DNA of 64,000 bases from Solirubrobacter deserti (GCF_003344625.1 NZ_QPKJ02000011.1:1-64000), one strand, 5' to 3'. Shown: positions 24,756-35,722, counted from the first letter of the stretch. The notes: generated from the letters alone by a model not told the origin. Program-made: numbers and translations.

Positions 24756-25892
24756 ATGACCGTCGTCGGCGTCCCCACAGAGATCAAAGTCGATGAGCAC
24801 CGCGTCGGGCTGACCCCGGCGGGCGCGCGCGAGCTGACCGGCCGCGGCCACACCGTGCTCATCCAGGCGGGCGCGGGCGCCGGGTCCGCGATCCCGGACG
24901 CGGACTTCGTCGCCCAGGGCGCGACGATCGTCCCCGACGCCGACGCTGTGTTCGCCGACGCCGACCTCGTCGTCAAGGTCAAGGAGCCGCAGCCGGCCGA
25001 GGTCGCGCGCCTGCGTGAAGACCAGACGCTCTTCACCTACCTGCACCTGGCCCCGGACGCCGAGCTCACCCACGGCCTGATCGCCTCGGGCGCGACGTCG
25101 ATCGCGTACGAGACGGTGACCGACCCGCGCGGCCGGCTCCCGCTGCTGGCGCCGATGAGCGAGGTCGCGGGCAAGCTCGCCACGCAGGCCGGCGCCTACA
25201 CGCTGCACAAGCACTCCGGCGGGCGCGGCATCCTGCTCGGCGGCGTCGCCGGCGTGGCCGCCGCGAAGGTGATGGTCATCGGCGGCGGCGTGGTCGGCAC
25301 CAACGCGGCGCGGGTCGCGATCGGCATGGGCGCCGACGTCGCGATCTACGACCGCAGCATCGAGCGCCTGCGCGAGCTCGAGCAGACGCTCGGCGGCGCG
25401 GCCGACACGTGCTTCGCCTCGACGCTGGACGTCGAGCAGGGCATCGCCGAGGCGGACCTGATCATCGGCGCGGTGCTCGTCCACGGCGCCAAGGCCCCGT
25501 CCGTGATTCGCCGCGACCAGCTCCCGGCGCTCAAGCCGGGCGCCGTGCTCGTCGACGTCTCGATCGACCAGGGCGGCTGCTTCGAGACCTCGCGCCCGAC
25601 GACCCACTCCGAGCCGACCTACGAGGTCGACGGCATCGTGCACTACTGCGTCGCGAACATGCCGGGCGCCGTGCCGATCACGTCCACGCGCGCGCTCACG
25701 AACGCCACGCTGCCGTACGTGCTGCAGCTCGCCGACCGCGGCGTGCGCGACGCGCTGCTCGCCGACCCCGGCTTCCTCGAGGGCCTGGCGACCATCGGCG
25801 GGCGCCTGACGAGCGAGCCGGTCGCGCGCGACCAGGGCCTCGACTTCGTCGCGCCGGCGCAGGCCCTGGAGGGCGAGCTCGCGGTCGCCTGA
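24756..25892 (+). CDS. ald: alanine dehydrogenase
   Basis: A 378-residue enzyme converting L-alanine and NAD to pyruvate, ammonia and NADH. The N-terminus [20 protein letters not shown] is diagnostic; substrate residues occur in [10 protein letters not shown] (Lys) and [10 protein letters not shown] (His); the NAD motif is [20 protein letters not shown]; a late conserved block is [20 protein letters not shown]. The length matches the family. ATG 24756 is chosen from the conserved N-terminus. The divergent Lrp-type gene is its likely regulator. Confidence 0.97.
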   Translation: MTVVGVPTEIKVDEHRVGLTPAGARELTGRGHTVLIQAGAGAGSAIPDADFVAQGATIVPDADAVFADADLVVKVKEPQPAEVARLREDQTLFTYLHLAPDAELTHGLIASGATSIAYETVTDPRGRLPLLAPMSEVAGKLATQAGAYTLHKHSGGRGILLGGVAGVAAAKVMVIGGGVVGTNAARVAIGMGADVAIYDRSIERLRELEQTLGGAADTCFASTLDVEQGIAEADLIIGAVLVHGAKAPSVIRRDQLPALKPGAVLVDVSIDQGGCFETSRPTTHSEPTYEVDGIVHYCVANMPGAVPITSTRALTNATLPYVLQLADRGVRDALLADPGFLEGLATIGGRLTSEPVARDQGLDFVAPAQALEGELAVA

Positions 25893-25895
25893 CGG

Positions 25896-26840
25896 CTACC
25901 CGTGGAGGCGGGCGATCGCCGGGTACGGGTTGCCGATGTCCTCGCGGTACTCGAAGTCCTCGTCGTAGACGTTGCCCGCGACGACGATCCGCCCGCGCCG
26001 GTCGACCGCGATGTGGCCGATCGTCGACCGCCCGATGTCGATGCCCGCGGGCCGGCCGAGCCGGAACTCCTTGATGCCCCGCCGCGCGAACGTCCGGTCC
26101 AGCCGGCCGCGCGCGGTGAGGCGGTACAGCGCGGCGACGTACCCGTCCGCGAACACCGAGCCCCCGAACAGGACGCGTCCGCGGCGATCTACCGTAACGG
26201 CCGAGAACTCGATCTCGCTCTTGAACGTCCGGTGCCGCGCGAAGAAGCCGCGCGCGGCGAAGCGCCGGTCGAGCCTGCCGTTCGGCCGCAGCCGGGCGAC
26301 GAAGGGAAGCTCGTAGCCGGAGTCCGAGCCGAGGATGGTGAAGGTGCCGTCCCGGCCGCGCGCGAACCCGTCGATCCAGCGCTCGTCGTAGTGGCCCGCG
26401 GGCCACGGCAGGCCGGTCCGCGTGAAGCCCGGGAGCGGCTTGCCGGAGGCGTCGAGCCCCACCAGCCGGCGCGGCTCGATCGCGTACACGCGGCCGTCGC
26501 GCTCCACGATCATCTCCCACGCCGCGCGCAGCTCCGGCACCTCGACCGTCCCGTCGCCGCCGTAGCCGAGGTCGGGCCGGCCGTCGCGCTCGAAGCGCCA
26601 CAGCGTCACGCCGGCCTGCCCGGCCCGTGAGCCGGCGACGACGATCCGGCCGCGCCCGTCGACCCCGAACGCGTCGATCCCGCCGGCCACCATGTCGACC
26701 GTGATCGTCACGCCGGCGGCCGCGCCGGCCGGGAGCACCTGCACCTGCCTGGTCCCGGCGAGTCGGTTCTGCACCAGCCCGAACCGCCCGGCCGTCCGCT
26801 CGAAGAAGTACGCCGGAGCCGCGAGCGGCGAGCGACGCAC
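25896..26840 (-). CDS. delta-60 repeat secreted protein, probably frameshifted at the signal peptide
   Basis: 314 residues are readable from GTG 26840. Repeats near 60 residues long carry the delta-60 core, for example AFGVDGRGRIVVAGS, VTVDRRGRVLFGGSVFADG and IAVDRRGRIVVAGNVYDE, each followed by a G.LD..F-type strand (RLDRTFARRGIK). No signal peptide is in this frame. A different frame, opening at ATG 26877, encodes MAVRRALTIAALGASLAA, an excellent signal peptide, that would join the repeats by a one-base shift near 26825-26840. The function of such repeat proteins is unknown. Confidence 0.75.
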   Translation of the reverse strand: MRRSPLAAPAYFFERTAGRFGLVQNRLAGTRQVQVLPAGAAAGVTITVDMVAGGIDAFGVDGRGRIVVAGSRAGQAGVTLWRFERDGRPDLGYGGDGTVEVPELRAAWEMIVERDGRVYAIEPRRLVGLDASGKPLPGFTRTGLPWPAGHYDERWIDGFARGRDGTFTILGSDSGYELPFVARLRPNGRLDRRFAARGFFARHRTFKSEIEFSAVTVDRRGRVLFGGSVFADGYVAALYRLTARGRLDRTFARRGIKEFRLGRPAGIDIGRSTIGHIAVDRRGRIVVAGNVYDEDFEYREDIGNPYPAIARLHG

Positions 26841-26867
26841 CGAGGGCCGCGATGGTCAGTGCGCGCC

Positions 26868-27146
26868 TCACAGCCATTCGGTCCTGAACACCGGGCTGGC
26901 GTGGATGTCGACGGTGATCAGCCGACCCGTGCCGGTGTTCTTGAACGCGTGCGGCGTGTTCGGCGGCGCGACCACCGGCGGTTCTCCGCCACGCACCACG
27001 AGCGTCTCGTCCCCGAGCGTGAACGTCGCCTCGCCCTCGACGATCACGAACACCTCCTCGTACGGGTGACGGTGCAGCGCCGGCCCCGCGCCAGGCGCCA
27101 TGTCGTTCGTGATGACGGACATCGTCTCGCTGTGGAAGTCGGCCAT
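26868..27146 (-). CDS. small cupin protein
   Basis: A 92-residue single-cupin protein. Motif 1 is GPALHRHPYEEVFVIVEGEA (His, His, Glu metal ligands) and motif 2 is VVAPPNTPHAFKNTG (third His). Such proteins are metal-dependent oxygenases, isomerases or sensors; the reaction cannot be told. It lies upstream of the delta-60 gene with a 10-nt overlap to the ATG 26877, and is divergent from the DsbA-like gene. The fold call is secure from spacing of ligands. Confidence 0.88.
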   Translation of the reverse strand: MADFHSETMSVITNDMAPGAGPALHRHPYEEVFVIVEGEATFTLGDETLVVRGGEPPVVAPPNTPHAFKNTGTGRLITVDIHASPVFRTEWL

Positions 27147-27170
27147 GCGGCGGACGCTACAGGGGTCACT

Positions 27171-27186
27171 ATACTTTCTGAAGTAT
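27171..27186. promoter_or_regulatory. inverted repeat and -10-like element at dsbA-like start
   Basis: ATACTT, 4 nt, AAGTAT is a perfect inverted repeat that overlaps the ATG of the DsbA-like gene. A TATACT hexamer at 27170-27175 would place the transcript start only a few bases before the ATG, so the message may be leaderless. The palindrome is a candidate operator of an unknown regulator. Confidence 0.45.
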
Positions 27187-27829
27187 GAGCGACGTGATCA
27201 AGGTCGACGTGTGGTCCGACATCGCCTGCCCGTGGTGCTACATCGGCAAGCGCAAGTTCGAGGCCGGGTCCGCCGGCTTCCCGGTCGAGGTCGAGTATCA
27301 CTCGTTCGAGCTGGCGCCGGACACGCCGGTGGACTTCCAGGGCTCGGAGATCGACTTCCTGGTCGCGCACAAGGGCATGCCGGCCGAGCAGGTCAAGCCG
27401 ATGCTCGACCACGTCGCGGGCATCGCGGCCGAGGTCGGGCTCGACTACGACTTCGACGCCCTCCAGCACACCAACACCGTCAAGGCGCACCAGCTCCTGC
27501 ACTACGCGAAGGCGCACGGCCGCCAGCTCGAGATGAAGGAGCGCCTGCTGCGCGCGTACTTCGTCGAGGGCCGCCACGTCGGCCGCGTCGAGGACCTCGC
27601 GGATCTGGCCGCCGAGGTTGGGCTGGACCGCGCGGACGTCGTGCGCTCGCTCGACGCGGACGAGCACCTCGCCGCCGTCCACGCCGACCAGGAGCAGGCG
27701 ATGCGCTACGGCATCCGCGGCGTCCCGTTCTTCGTCATCGACGGCAGGTACGGCATCTCCGGCGCCCAGGCCCCCGAGGCGTTCGCGCAGGCGCTCGAGC
27801 AGGTCCAGTCCGAGCGGGTGCCGTCATGA
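27185..27829 (+). CDS. DsbA family oxidoreductase (FrnE-like)
   Basis: A 214-residue cytoplasmic thioredoxin-fold protein without signal peptide. The redox motif CPWC is at residues 15-18 in SDIACPWCYIGKRKFE; the helical insertion holds KAHQLLHYAKAHGRQLEM and the cis-Pro region is IRGVPFFVIDGRYGISGAQA. The FrnE group covers disulfide isomerases and proteins of polyketide pathways. The stop overlaps a short ORF (ATGA) that encodes a Cys-containing tail usually seen at the C-terminus of homologues. Confidence 0.93.
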   Translation: MSDVIKVDVWSDIACPWCYIGKRKFEAGSAGFPVEVEYHSFELAPDTPVDFQGSEIDFLVAHKGMPAEQVKPMLDHVAGIAAEVGLDYDFDALQHTNTVKAHQLLHYAKAHGRQLEMKERLLRAYFVEGRHVGRVEDLADLAAEVGLDRADVVRSLDADEHLAAVHADQEQAMRYGIRGVPFFVIDGRYGISGAQAPEAFAQALEQVQSERVPS

Positions 27830-27999
27830 GCGCCTTCGAGATGCTCGGCGACCCGGACGCGGCGGCCTGCGAGGGCGACGCCTGCCTGCTCTCCACCGAG
27901 GAGGCGCAGCCGGACGCTCAGACGGCCGCGGGCGTCGCGATCCAGCTGCCGAGCAAGTTGAGCGCCGCTTCGGAGGCGCTGCCCGGCTCGGGCGTGTAG
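27826..27999 (+). CDS. short Cys-containing ORF coupled to dsbA-like gene
   Basis: 57 residues, starting MSAFEMLGDPDAAACEGDAC. The segment AAACEGDACLL resembles the acidic two-Cys tail (AxCxxDxC type) that FrnE-like proteins often carry at their own C-terminus, but here it is in a different frame reached through a 4-nt ATGA overlap. The second half overlaps the regulator gene at 27918 and looks less protein-like. It may be a real coupled small protein or the displaced tail of the DsbA-like protein. Confidence 0.4.
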   Translation: MSAFEMLGDPDAAACEGDACLLSTEEAQPDAQTAAGVAIQLPSKLSAASEALPGSGV

Positions 28000-28757
28000 A
28001 CCGCCATCGGCACGTCGTCGGCCGCGAACGTGAGCATCTCGTAGTTGACCGTCACCTCGCCCACGAGCGGATGCCGCACGCGCTTGACGCCGGCCTGGTG
28101 GGCGTGGACGGTGTGCGCCGCCCACCACGTGCGGAACGCCTCGCTGCGAGTGGAGAGCTCGCCGACGAGCGACGTCAGCGCGGGGTCGCACGGGTTGGCC
28201 CCGGCGTAGCTGCGCAGCGAGCCCACGGTGGCCTTCGCGATCTGCTCCCAGTCGACCCAGAACGTCCGCGCCGCGGGATCCAGGAACAGGAAGCGCGCGC
28301 TGTTGGCGCCTTCCGGGCTGTCGAAGAGTGGCTCGAACAGGGCGCGGCCGAGCGCGTTGGCGCCGATGTAGTCGCCGCGCGCGTTGATGACGACCGCCGC
28401 GGCCTGGATCGTGTCCAGGACGCGCTGGGCGATCGGGCGCAGCGCGGCCGGCTCGGCGCGCGGCGTGGGGCACGCGGGCCCGGCGGCGCGGGCGAGGTCG
28501 AACAGGTGCGAGCGCTCGGTGGCGTTGAGCCGCAGCGCGTCGGCGAGCGCGCCGAGCACGCTGTCGGACGGGCTCGTGGCCTGTCCGCGCTCGAGGCGCT
28601 TGTAGTACTCCACGCTCACGCCGGCCAGCGACGCGACCTCTTCGCGCCGCAGCCCGGCGACCTGGCGCCGGCCGTGCACGGGGATGCCGACGTCGGCGGG
28701 CGTGACGGCCGCCCGGCGCGCGGCGAGGAACTGCGACAGCTCGCGCGATTGGCCCAT
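27918..28757 (-). CDS. XRE/MmyB-type transcriptional regulator
   Basis: A 279-residue protein. The XRE helix-turn-helix (about 8-80) has VAGLRREEVASLAGVSVEYY and KRLERGQATSPSDSVLGALA; the MmyB-like ligand domain follows with VVINARGDYIGANALGRALF, FLDPAARTFWVDWE, TRSEAFRTWWAAHTVHAHQA and HPLVGEVTVNYEMLTF. This domain is thought to bind fatty-acid-like molecules. It is divergent from the alcohol dehydrogenase at 28864, the usual pairing in actinobacteria, and probably controls it. Confidence 0.92.
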   Translation of the reverse strand: MGQSRELSQFLAARRAAVTPADVGIPVHGRRQVAGLRREEVASLAGVSVEYYKRLERGQATSPSDSVLGALADALRLNATERSHLFDLARAAGPACPTPRAEPAALRPIAQRVLDTIQAAAVVINARGDYIGANALGRALFEPLFDSPEGANSARFLFLDPAARTFWVDWEQIAKATVGSLRSYAGANPCDPALTSLVGELSTRSEAFRTWWAAHTVHAHQAGVKRVRHPLVGEVTVNYEMLTFAADDVPMAVYTPEPGSASEAALNLLGSWIATPAAV

Positions 28758-28789
28758 CACTCCAATGTACGGCGATCCCTGCGCGGGCC

Positions 28790-28810
28790 GGGGTGCCCTG
28801 CCAGTACCCC
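28790..28810. promoter_or_regulatory. possible operator between MmyB regulator and dehydrogenase
   Basis: GGGGT and ACCCC flank GCCCTGCCAGT as an imperfect palindrome in the 106-bp divergent region; a wider pair CCCTGCG (28777-28783) and CGCAGGG (28814-28820) surrounds it. Position favours a site for the MmyB-type regulator, but the sequence alone does not prove it. Confidence 0.35.
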
Positions 28811-28863
28811 TCTCGCAGGGTCCTTTCGCAGCGTGCGCCGCGCTCGCATAGTGGGCCGCGGAC

Positions 28864-29913
28864 ATGACCGTTATCACCAAGGCCAAGGCCGTCGGCGCGC
28901 TGTCGCCGACCGCCGCACTCGGACCGCTGGAGATCGAGCGCCGCGCGCTCGGCCCGGACGACGTCCGCATCGACATCAAGTTCTGCGGCATCTGCCACTC
29001 CGACATCCACTTCGCGCGCGGCGAGTGGGGCGAGATCCCCTACCCGGCCGTTCCGGGGCACGAGATCGCCGGCGTGGTCGCCGAGGTCGGCTCCGACGTG
29101 ACCAAGTTCGCCGTCGGCGACCGGGTCGGCGTCGGCTGCATGGTCAACTCGTGCCGCGAGTGCGAGAACTGCCAGGCCGGCAACGAGCAGTACTGCATCC
29201 CCGGCAACACGCAGACCTACGGCTCGATCGACCGCGACGGCACCGTCACCTACGGCGGCTACTCCGACCACGTCGTCGTCAACGAGGACTTCGTGCTGCG
29301 GATCCCGGACGAGCTCCCGCTCGACCAGGCCGCGCCGCTGCTGTGCGCCGGCATCACGACGTTCTCGCCGTTGCGCCACTGGGAGGCCGGCCCGGACAAG
29401 CAGGTCGCGGTCGTCGGGCTCGGCGGGCTCGGCCACATGGCGGTCAAGTTCGCCAAGGCGATGGGCGCCGAGGTGACCGTGCTCTCGCAGTCGCTGCGCA
29501 AGCAGCAGGACGGCCTGCGGCTGGGCGCGGACCACTACTACGCGACCAGCGACGAGGCGACGTTCGAGACGCTCGTGCACCGCTTCCACCTGATCATCAA
29601 CACCGTCAGCGCGCAGGTCGACATGGGCGCTCTGCTGAGCCTCGTCAAGACCGACGGCGCGCTGGTCAACGTGGGCGCGCCCGGCGAGCCGCTGCCCGTG
29701 CCGGTGTTCTCGCTGCTGCTCCAGCGACGCTCGTTCGCGGGCTCGGGCATCGGCTCGATCGCCGAGACGCAGGAGATGCTCGACTTCTCCGCCCAGCACG
29801 GCATCGCCGCCGAGATCGAGGTCATCTCGGCCGGCCAGGTCAACGAGGCCTGGGAGCGCGTGCTCAACAGCGACGTGCGCTACCGCTTCGTGATCGACAA
29901 CTCCACGCTCTGA
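28864..29913 (+). CDS. NAD(P)-dependent alcohol dehydrogenase (YahK/cinnamyl-type)
   Basis: A 349-residue zinc dehydrogenase. Catalytic zinc ligands lie in [18 protein letters not shown] and [10 protein letters not shown]; the structural zinc loop is complete ([15 protein letters not shown]); the cofactor motif is [20 protein letters not shown]. The order and length are those of cinnamyl alcohol dehydrogenase/YahK enzymes that reduce aldehydes with NADPH. The divergent MmyB-type regulator suggests induction by a lipophilic or aldehyde signal. Confidence 0.95.
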   Translation: MTVITKAKAVGALSPTAALGPLEIERRALGPDDVRIDIKFCGICHSDIHFARGEWGEIPYPAVPGHEIAGVVAEVGSDVTKFAVGDRVGVGCMVNSCRECENCQAGNEQYCIPGNTQTYGSIDRDGTVTYGGYSDHVVVNEDFVLRIPDELPLDQAAPLLCAGITTFSPLRHWEAGPDKQVAVVGLGGLGHMAVKFAKAMGAEVTVLSQSLRKQQDGLRLGADHYYATSDEATFETLVHRFHLIINTVSAQVDMGALLSLVKTDGALVNVGAPGEPLPVPVFSLLLQRRSFAGSGIGSIAETQEMLDFSAQHGIAAEIEVISAGQVNEAWERVLNSDVRYRFVIDNSTL

Positions 29914-29965
29914 CCCGGCGCGAGCGGGACGGCGGGTACGCAACGATGGGGGAATCTCCCGCGTC

Positions 29966-30526
29966 GTGTTCATCGCCGTCCTGCTCGTCGCGTGCGGCGT
30001 CGTCTTCCTGCACTTCGCGTTGGGCGGCCTCTCGTGCGCCTGGGACACGTCCTACTGCGCCGAGAGCCCGGACAAGACCACCGAGTACCGCGGCCGGCTG
30101 CAGACGCAGGACGGACGCGTGCTCGCCGACACCGAGTTCTCGGTCGAGTTCGAGTCCCGCCTCGACGAGCCGGTCGGCGGCTTCCGCACCGACGCCGACG
30201 GTGACTACTGCGTCCGCTGGGCCCGCGAAGCCGTGTCCCCGAACGCCGTTGTCGGCGATGAGCTCGTCGGGCGGCTGGAGATCCCCGAGCCCGAGGAGCT
30301 CGTCGACGAGACCGTCGAGTGCCAGAGCAGCGACGCGAGCATCCCGTGGAACCGCACCGAGCAGCTGCGCTCGACCCCGCAGTTCCTCGGGTTGTTCGTG
30401 CCGGGCGTCGCCGCCATCGCGCTCCTCGTCTTCGGGCTCGTCCGGCCCCACCGCGCCGTCTTCTACGCCGGCTGCGCGCTGACCGCGGTGACGTGCGTGG
30501 GGTTCGCCGCGCTCTGGTTCGTGTGA
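29966..30526 (+). CDS. membrane protein with Cys-rich extracytoplasmic domain
   Basis: A 186-residue protein starting with GTG. An N-terminal helix (FIAVLLVACGVVFLHFALGG) and two C-terminal helices (FLGLFVPGVAAIALLVFGLV and AVFYAGCALTAVTCVGFAAL) flank a domain of about 110 residues. That domain has Cys in SCAWDTSYCAE, DYCVRW and VECQSSD, compatible with two disulfides, and a strand-loop motif GRVLADTEFSVEFESR like a carboxypeptidase-regulatory or Ig-like fold. No family is recognised. It is convergent with the large GGDEF-EAL gene with no gap. Confidence 0.7.
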   Translation: MFIAVLLVACGVVFLHFALGGLSCAWDTSYCAESPDKTTEYRGRLQTQDGRVLADTEFSVEFESRLDEPVGGFRTDADGDYCVRWAREAVSPNAVVGDELVGRLEIPEPEELVDETVECQSSDASIPWNRTEQLRSTPQFLGLFVPGVAAIALLVFGLVRPHRAVFYAGCALTAVTCVGFAALWFV

Positions 30527-33382
30527 TCAGCCGAGCAGCCGGCGCACTTCCGAGACCGGGAAGCGGCGGTGCCCGGCCGCGGTGCGGTGCGCGCCGATGC
30601 GGCCCGTGTCGGCCCAGCGGCGCAGCGTGCTCGTCGAGACGCCGAGCGCCTCGGCCGCCTCGCTGAGCGGCATCGTCGCCTCGTCGTCGTGGTCGGGCTC
30701 GGGCACGAGCGTCCACTCGAGGCGCTCAGGCGGGAGTCCGTCGCGCAACAGCGTGCCGATCACATCCGCGGGCGCCGGGCGGGCGAGGCCGAAGCCCTGC
30801 GCGACGTCGCAGTCCACGCCGGCCAGCCAGGACGCCTGGTCGAGCCGCTCGACGCCCTCCGCGAGCACCGCGATGTCGAGCGCGCTCGCCATCGAGGCGA
30901 TCGCGCGCAGCATCGCGCGGTCGCTCTCGTCGTGCGGGAGGCCGGCGACGAACGAGCGGTCGACCTTGATGCCGTCCAGCGGGAAGCGCTTGACGTAGTT
31001 GAGCGAGGAGTAGCCCGTGCCGAAGTCGTCGAGCAGCAGCTTGACGCCGAGGGCGTGCAGCGTCTCCAGGATCGCGGCGGGAGAGCTCGTCTCGGCCATC
31101 AGGACGGTCTCGGTGAGCTCGAGCGCGAGCCGCTCCGGCGCGATCCCCGCGCGCTCGAGCGTGCGGGCGACCTGGTCGGCGAGCCCAGGCACGGCGAGCT
31201 GGCGGCCGGACAGGTTCACGGACACGTAGATCGAGTCGTCCTGCCAGCGCGCGAGCTGACGGCAGGCCTCGTCGAGCACCCAGGCGCCGAGCGGCACGAT
31301 CAGCCCCGTCTCCTCGGCGACGGGCACGAAGTCGGCGGGCGAGACCATCCCGCGCTCCGGGTGCTCCCAGCGCACGAGCGCCTCGACGCCGACGATCCGC
31401 CGCTCCCGCAACGAGACCAGCGGCTGGTAGTGGAGCCGCAGCTCGTCGCCGTCGAGCGCGCGCCGCAGGTCCTGCTCGAGCTGGAGGCGCTGCACGACGC
31501 GGCGGCGCATCGCGGCGTCGAACAGCTCGTAGCCGGTGCCGACGCGCTCCTTCGCGCGCCGCATCGCGGTGTCGGCGTCGCGCATCAGGCCCTCCGGGCT
31601 CGCGTCGCCGCCGCCGACCGCGACCCCGAAGCCGGCCGACACGTGCAGGCGCCGATCACCGAGCACGATCGGCGCGTCGAACGTGCGCAGCAGCCGCTGC
31701 ACGACCGCGAGCGCGCCGCGCTCGTCGCCGACGTGCTCGCATAGCACGCCGAACTCGTCGCCGCCGATGCGCGCGAGCGAGTCGGGGGCGCGCAGGGCGC
31801 CGTCGAGCCGCTCGGCCAGCGCCCGGATGAGGTCGTCGCCGAGGCCGTGCCCGAAGGTCTCGTTGACGTCGGTGAAGCGGTTGACATCGAGACGGATGAC
31901 GGCGAGCGTCGTGTTCTCACGCGCGGCGCGCGTCACCGCGTGACCGATCCGGTCGCCGAACAGCGTGCGGGTCGGCAGGCCCGTGAGCGGGTCCAGCAGC
32001 GCGCGCCGGCGCGCGCCCGCCTCGGCGTCGCGGCGTTCGGCGGCCGCCGCCAGCAGGTGCGCGGCGGCTTCGACGAACGCGAGCTCGGACCCGAGATCGT
32101 CGTCGGTGTGGCTGAGGACCGCGAGCCAGGTGTGCGGCGTGATCGGCACGACCAGCGCCGTCCGCACGCCGCGCGCCAGCCACACGACCGGCAGCTCGCG
32201 CGCGCTGTAGGCCACCGGCCGGTCCGGCAACGGATGGTTGAGCGCGAACGCCGCTTCTCCCGCGATCACGCGCAGCGAGCCGCCCGGCTCGGCCGACAGC
32301 ACGCACGCCTGGTCGGTGCGCAGCGCGTCGACGAGCGCGGGGAGCGTCGCCGCCGCGAGTCCTTCCCAGGTGGCGTCCTCGACCGCGCGCCGGCCGATCG
32401 CGGCCAGCGCGCGCTGGCAGCGCACGTGGCGCTCGGCGCGCGCCTCGTCGCGCCGTGCATCGGTGACGTCGACGGCCTGGCAGAGCCCCAAGCGCAGCTC
32501 ACCCTGGCCGTCGCGGACGAGCGAGAGCGCGATCTCGCACAGCCGCAGCTCGCCGTCCGCCCGCCGCAGCCGCGCCTCGACGGTGGCGGCCTCCACCTCG
32601 CCCGCGCGCACGCGCCGCATGCCCTCGTGGAGCGCGGGCAGATCGTCGGCGTGCACGAAGTCCCGCGGCGAGCTGTGGCGGCGCAGCTCGTCCTCGCTCA
32701 CGCCCAGCAGCGCCGCCAGGTGCGGGTTGGTCTCGACGATCAGCGCCGCGCCCGGGCCGAGCGAGAACAGCGCGAGACCCACCGGGGCATGGCGGAAGGC
32801 GGCGGTGAAGCGCTCCTCGGCCAGCCGCAGCCCCCGCGCGGCGCGGGCCTCGGCGACCTCGGTGCGGCGCAGCTCCCACGCGAGCCACTCACGCTCGAGC
32901 GCTTCGCCGATCGCGGCCGCCTCACCCTCCAGGGCTTCGCGGTCGGCGCGGCTGAACGGCGCCTGCTGGGCGTGACGGGCGAGCAGGATCGCGGCACGGA
33001 CGGCGCCGTCACGCTCCCGGACGGGCATGGCGAGCGCCGAGCACAGGTCGACCGCGCCCGCATGCGGACCGAACCACGCGCCCAGGTGCTCGGGCGTGCC
33101 GGACGCCAGCAGCGTCGTGCCCGCGCCGAGCAGCCCGACCGCGCGCGTGCTCGTGAACGAGGACGGCGCGCCGAGGAACTCGCTCATACGGCCGGCGATC
33201 CCGGCGTCGTCGTGGTGGCCGGCGACCGGGACGAGCGTCGAGTCCAGGTGCGAGCGGAACAACACCAGGCAACCCCCGTCGAAGCGGGTTGCGAGCATGC
33301 GCGCGACCGCCGACAGCCCTTCGTGGCCATCCTGCCGCGCACCCGCGAGCACGCGTGCCGTCTCGGCGGCGAGTTTGGTCAT
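30527..33382 (-). CDS. GAF-PAS-GGDEF-EAL protein with C-terminal MerR-like DNA-binding domain
   Basis: A 951-residue cytoplasmic protein. Residues 10-165 are GAF-like, 185-310 a PAS with PAC, 320-450 a second GAF-like region. GGDEF is intact at 540-544, with an inhibitory-site RxxD (RAPD, 531-534). The EAL domain has VEALVRWEHPERG, LELTETVLM and LLLDDFGTGYSSL. Residues 904-950 (MPLSEAAEALGVSTSTLRRW, HRTAAGHRRFPVSEVRRLLG) match a BldC/MerR/excisionase-type helix-turn-helix. So synthesis and hydrolysis of c-di-GMP and DNA binding may be linked in one chain. ATG 33382 lacks a clear ribosome-binding site. Confidence 0.93.
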   Translation of the reverse strand: MTKLAAETARVLAGARQDGHEGLSAVARMLATRFDGGCLVLFRSHLDSTLVPVAGHHDDAGIAGRMSEFLGAPSSFTSTRAVGLLGAGTTLLASGTPEHLGAWFGPHAGAVDLCSALAMPVRERDGAVRAAILLARHAQQAPFSRADREALEGEAAAIGEALEREWLAWELRRTEVAEARAARGLRLAEERFTAAFRHAPVGLALFSLGPGAALIVETNPHLAALLGVSEDELRRHSSPRDFVHADDLPALHEGMRRVRAGEVEAATVEARLRRADGELRLCEIALSLVRDGQGELRLGLCQAVDVTDARRDEARAERHVRCQRALAAIGRRAVEDATWEGLAAATLPALVDALRTDQACVLSAEPGGSLRVIAGEAAFALNHPLPDRPVAYSARELPVVWLARGVRTALVVPITPHTWLAVLSHTDDDLGSELAFVEAAAHLLAAAAERRDAEAGARRRALLDPLTGLPTRTLFGDRIGHAVTRAARENTTLAVIRLDVNRFTDVNETFGHGLGDDLIRALAERLDGALRAPDSLARIGGDEFGVLCEHVGDERGALAVVQRLLRTFDAPIVLGDRRLHVSAGFGVAVGGGDASPEGLMRDADTAMRRAKERVGTGYELFDAAMRRRVVQRLQLEQDLRRALDGDELRLHYQPLVSLRERRIVGVEALVRWEHPERGMVSPADFVPVAEETGLIVPLGAWVLDEACRQLARWQDDSIYVSVNLSGRQLAVPGLADQVARTLERAGIAPERLALELTETVLMAETSSPAAILETLHALGVKLLLDDFGTGYSSLNYVKRFPLDGIKVDRSFVAGLPHDESDRAMLRAIASMASALDIAVLAEGVERLDQASWLAGVDCDVAQGFGLARPAPADVIGTLLRDGLPPERLEWTLVPEPDHDDEATMPLSEAAEALGVSTSTLRRWADTGRIGAHRTAAGHRRFPVSEVRRLLG

Positions 33383-33424
33383 CGGATTCGAATGGTCAGA
33401 ACATTTCGGAGCTAGCGTTGCGGG

Positions 33425-33820
33425 ATGGACTTTCCCCATGTCCTCGCCATTCCAACCCGCTGGATGGACAACGACGTCTACGGGCACGTCAACAACGTCC
33501 AGTACTACGCGTACTTCGACACCGTCATCAACGAGTACCTGATCGCCGCCGGCGGGCTGGACATCCACGCCGGCGAGGCGATCGGCGTGTGCGCGGAGTC
33601 CCACTGCACCTACCACGCGCCGCTCGCGTTCCCGACCACGGTCAACGCCGGCCTGCGCGTGTCCAAGCTGAGCCGCTCGAGCGTGACCTACGAGCTCGCG
33701 CTGCACGACGGCGACGCGGCCGAGCCCGCCGCCACGGGCTGGTTCGTGCACGTGTTCGTCGACCGGGTCACGCGGCGCCCGGTAGCGATCCCGGACGGCA
33801 TCCGCGCCGCCCTGGAGCGC

Positions 33821-33835
<15 letters not shown>
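33425..33835 (+). CDS. acyl-CoA thioesterase (4-HBT/YbgC-like hotdog)
   Basis: A 136-residue hotdog-fold protein. The catalytic segment is [20 protein letters not shown], with Asp and the HVNN helix start, as in 4-hydroxybenzoyl-CoA-thioesterase-type enzymes. The rest ([33 protein letters not shown]) forms the sheet. It hydrolyses a thioester, probably medium- or long-chain acyl-CoA. It is divergent from the GGDEF-EAL gene (42 bp between) and overlaps the ABC-F gene by 15 bp at its 3' end. Confidence 0.92.
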
Positions 33836-35692
<1,857 letters not shown>

Positions 35693-35722
35693 CGGACAAC
35701 GAGGATAGGTAACCTCTAAGCC

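Noticed and set aside
27618..30482. 954-codon plus-strand open frame
   Set aside because: It spans several real genes on both strands and has low-complexity Arg/Ala composition.
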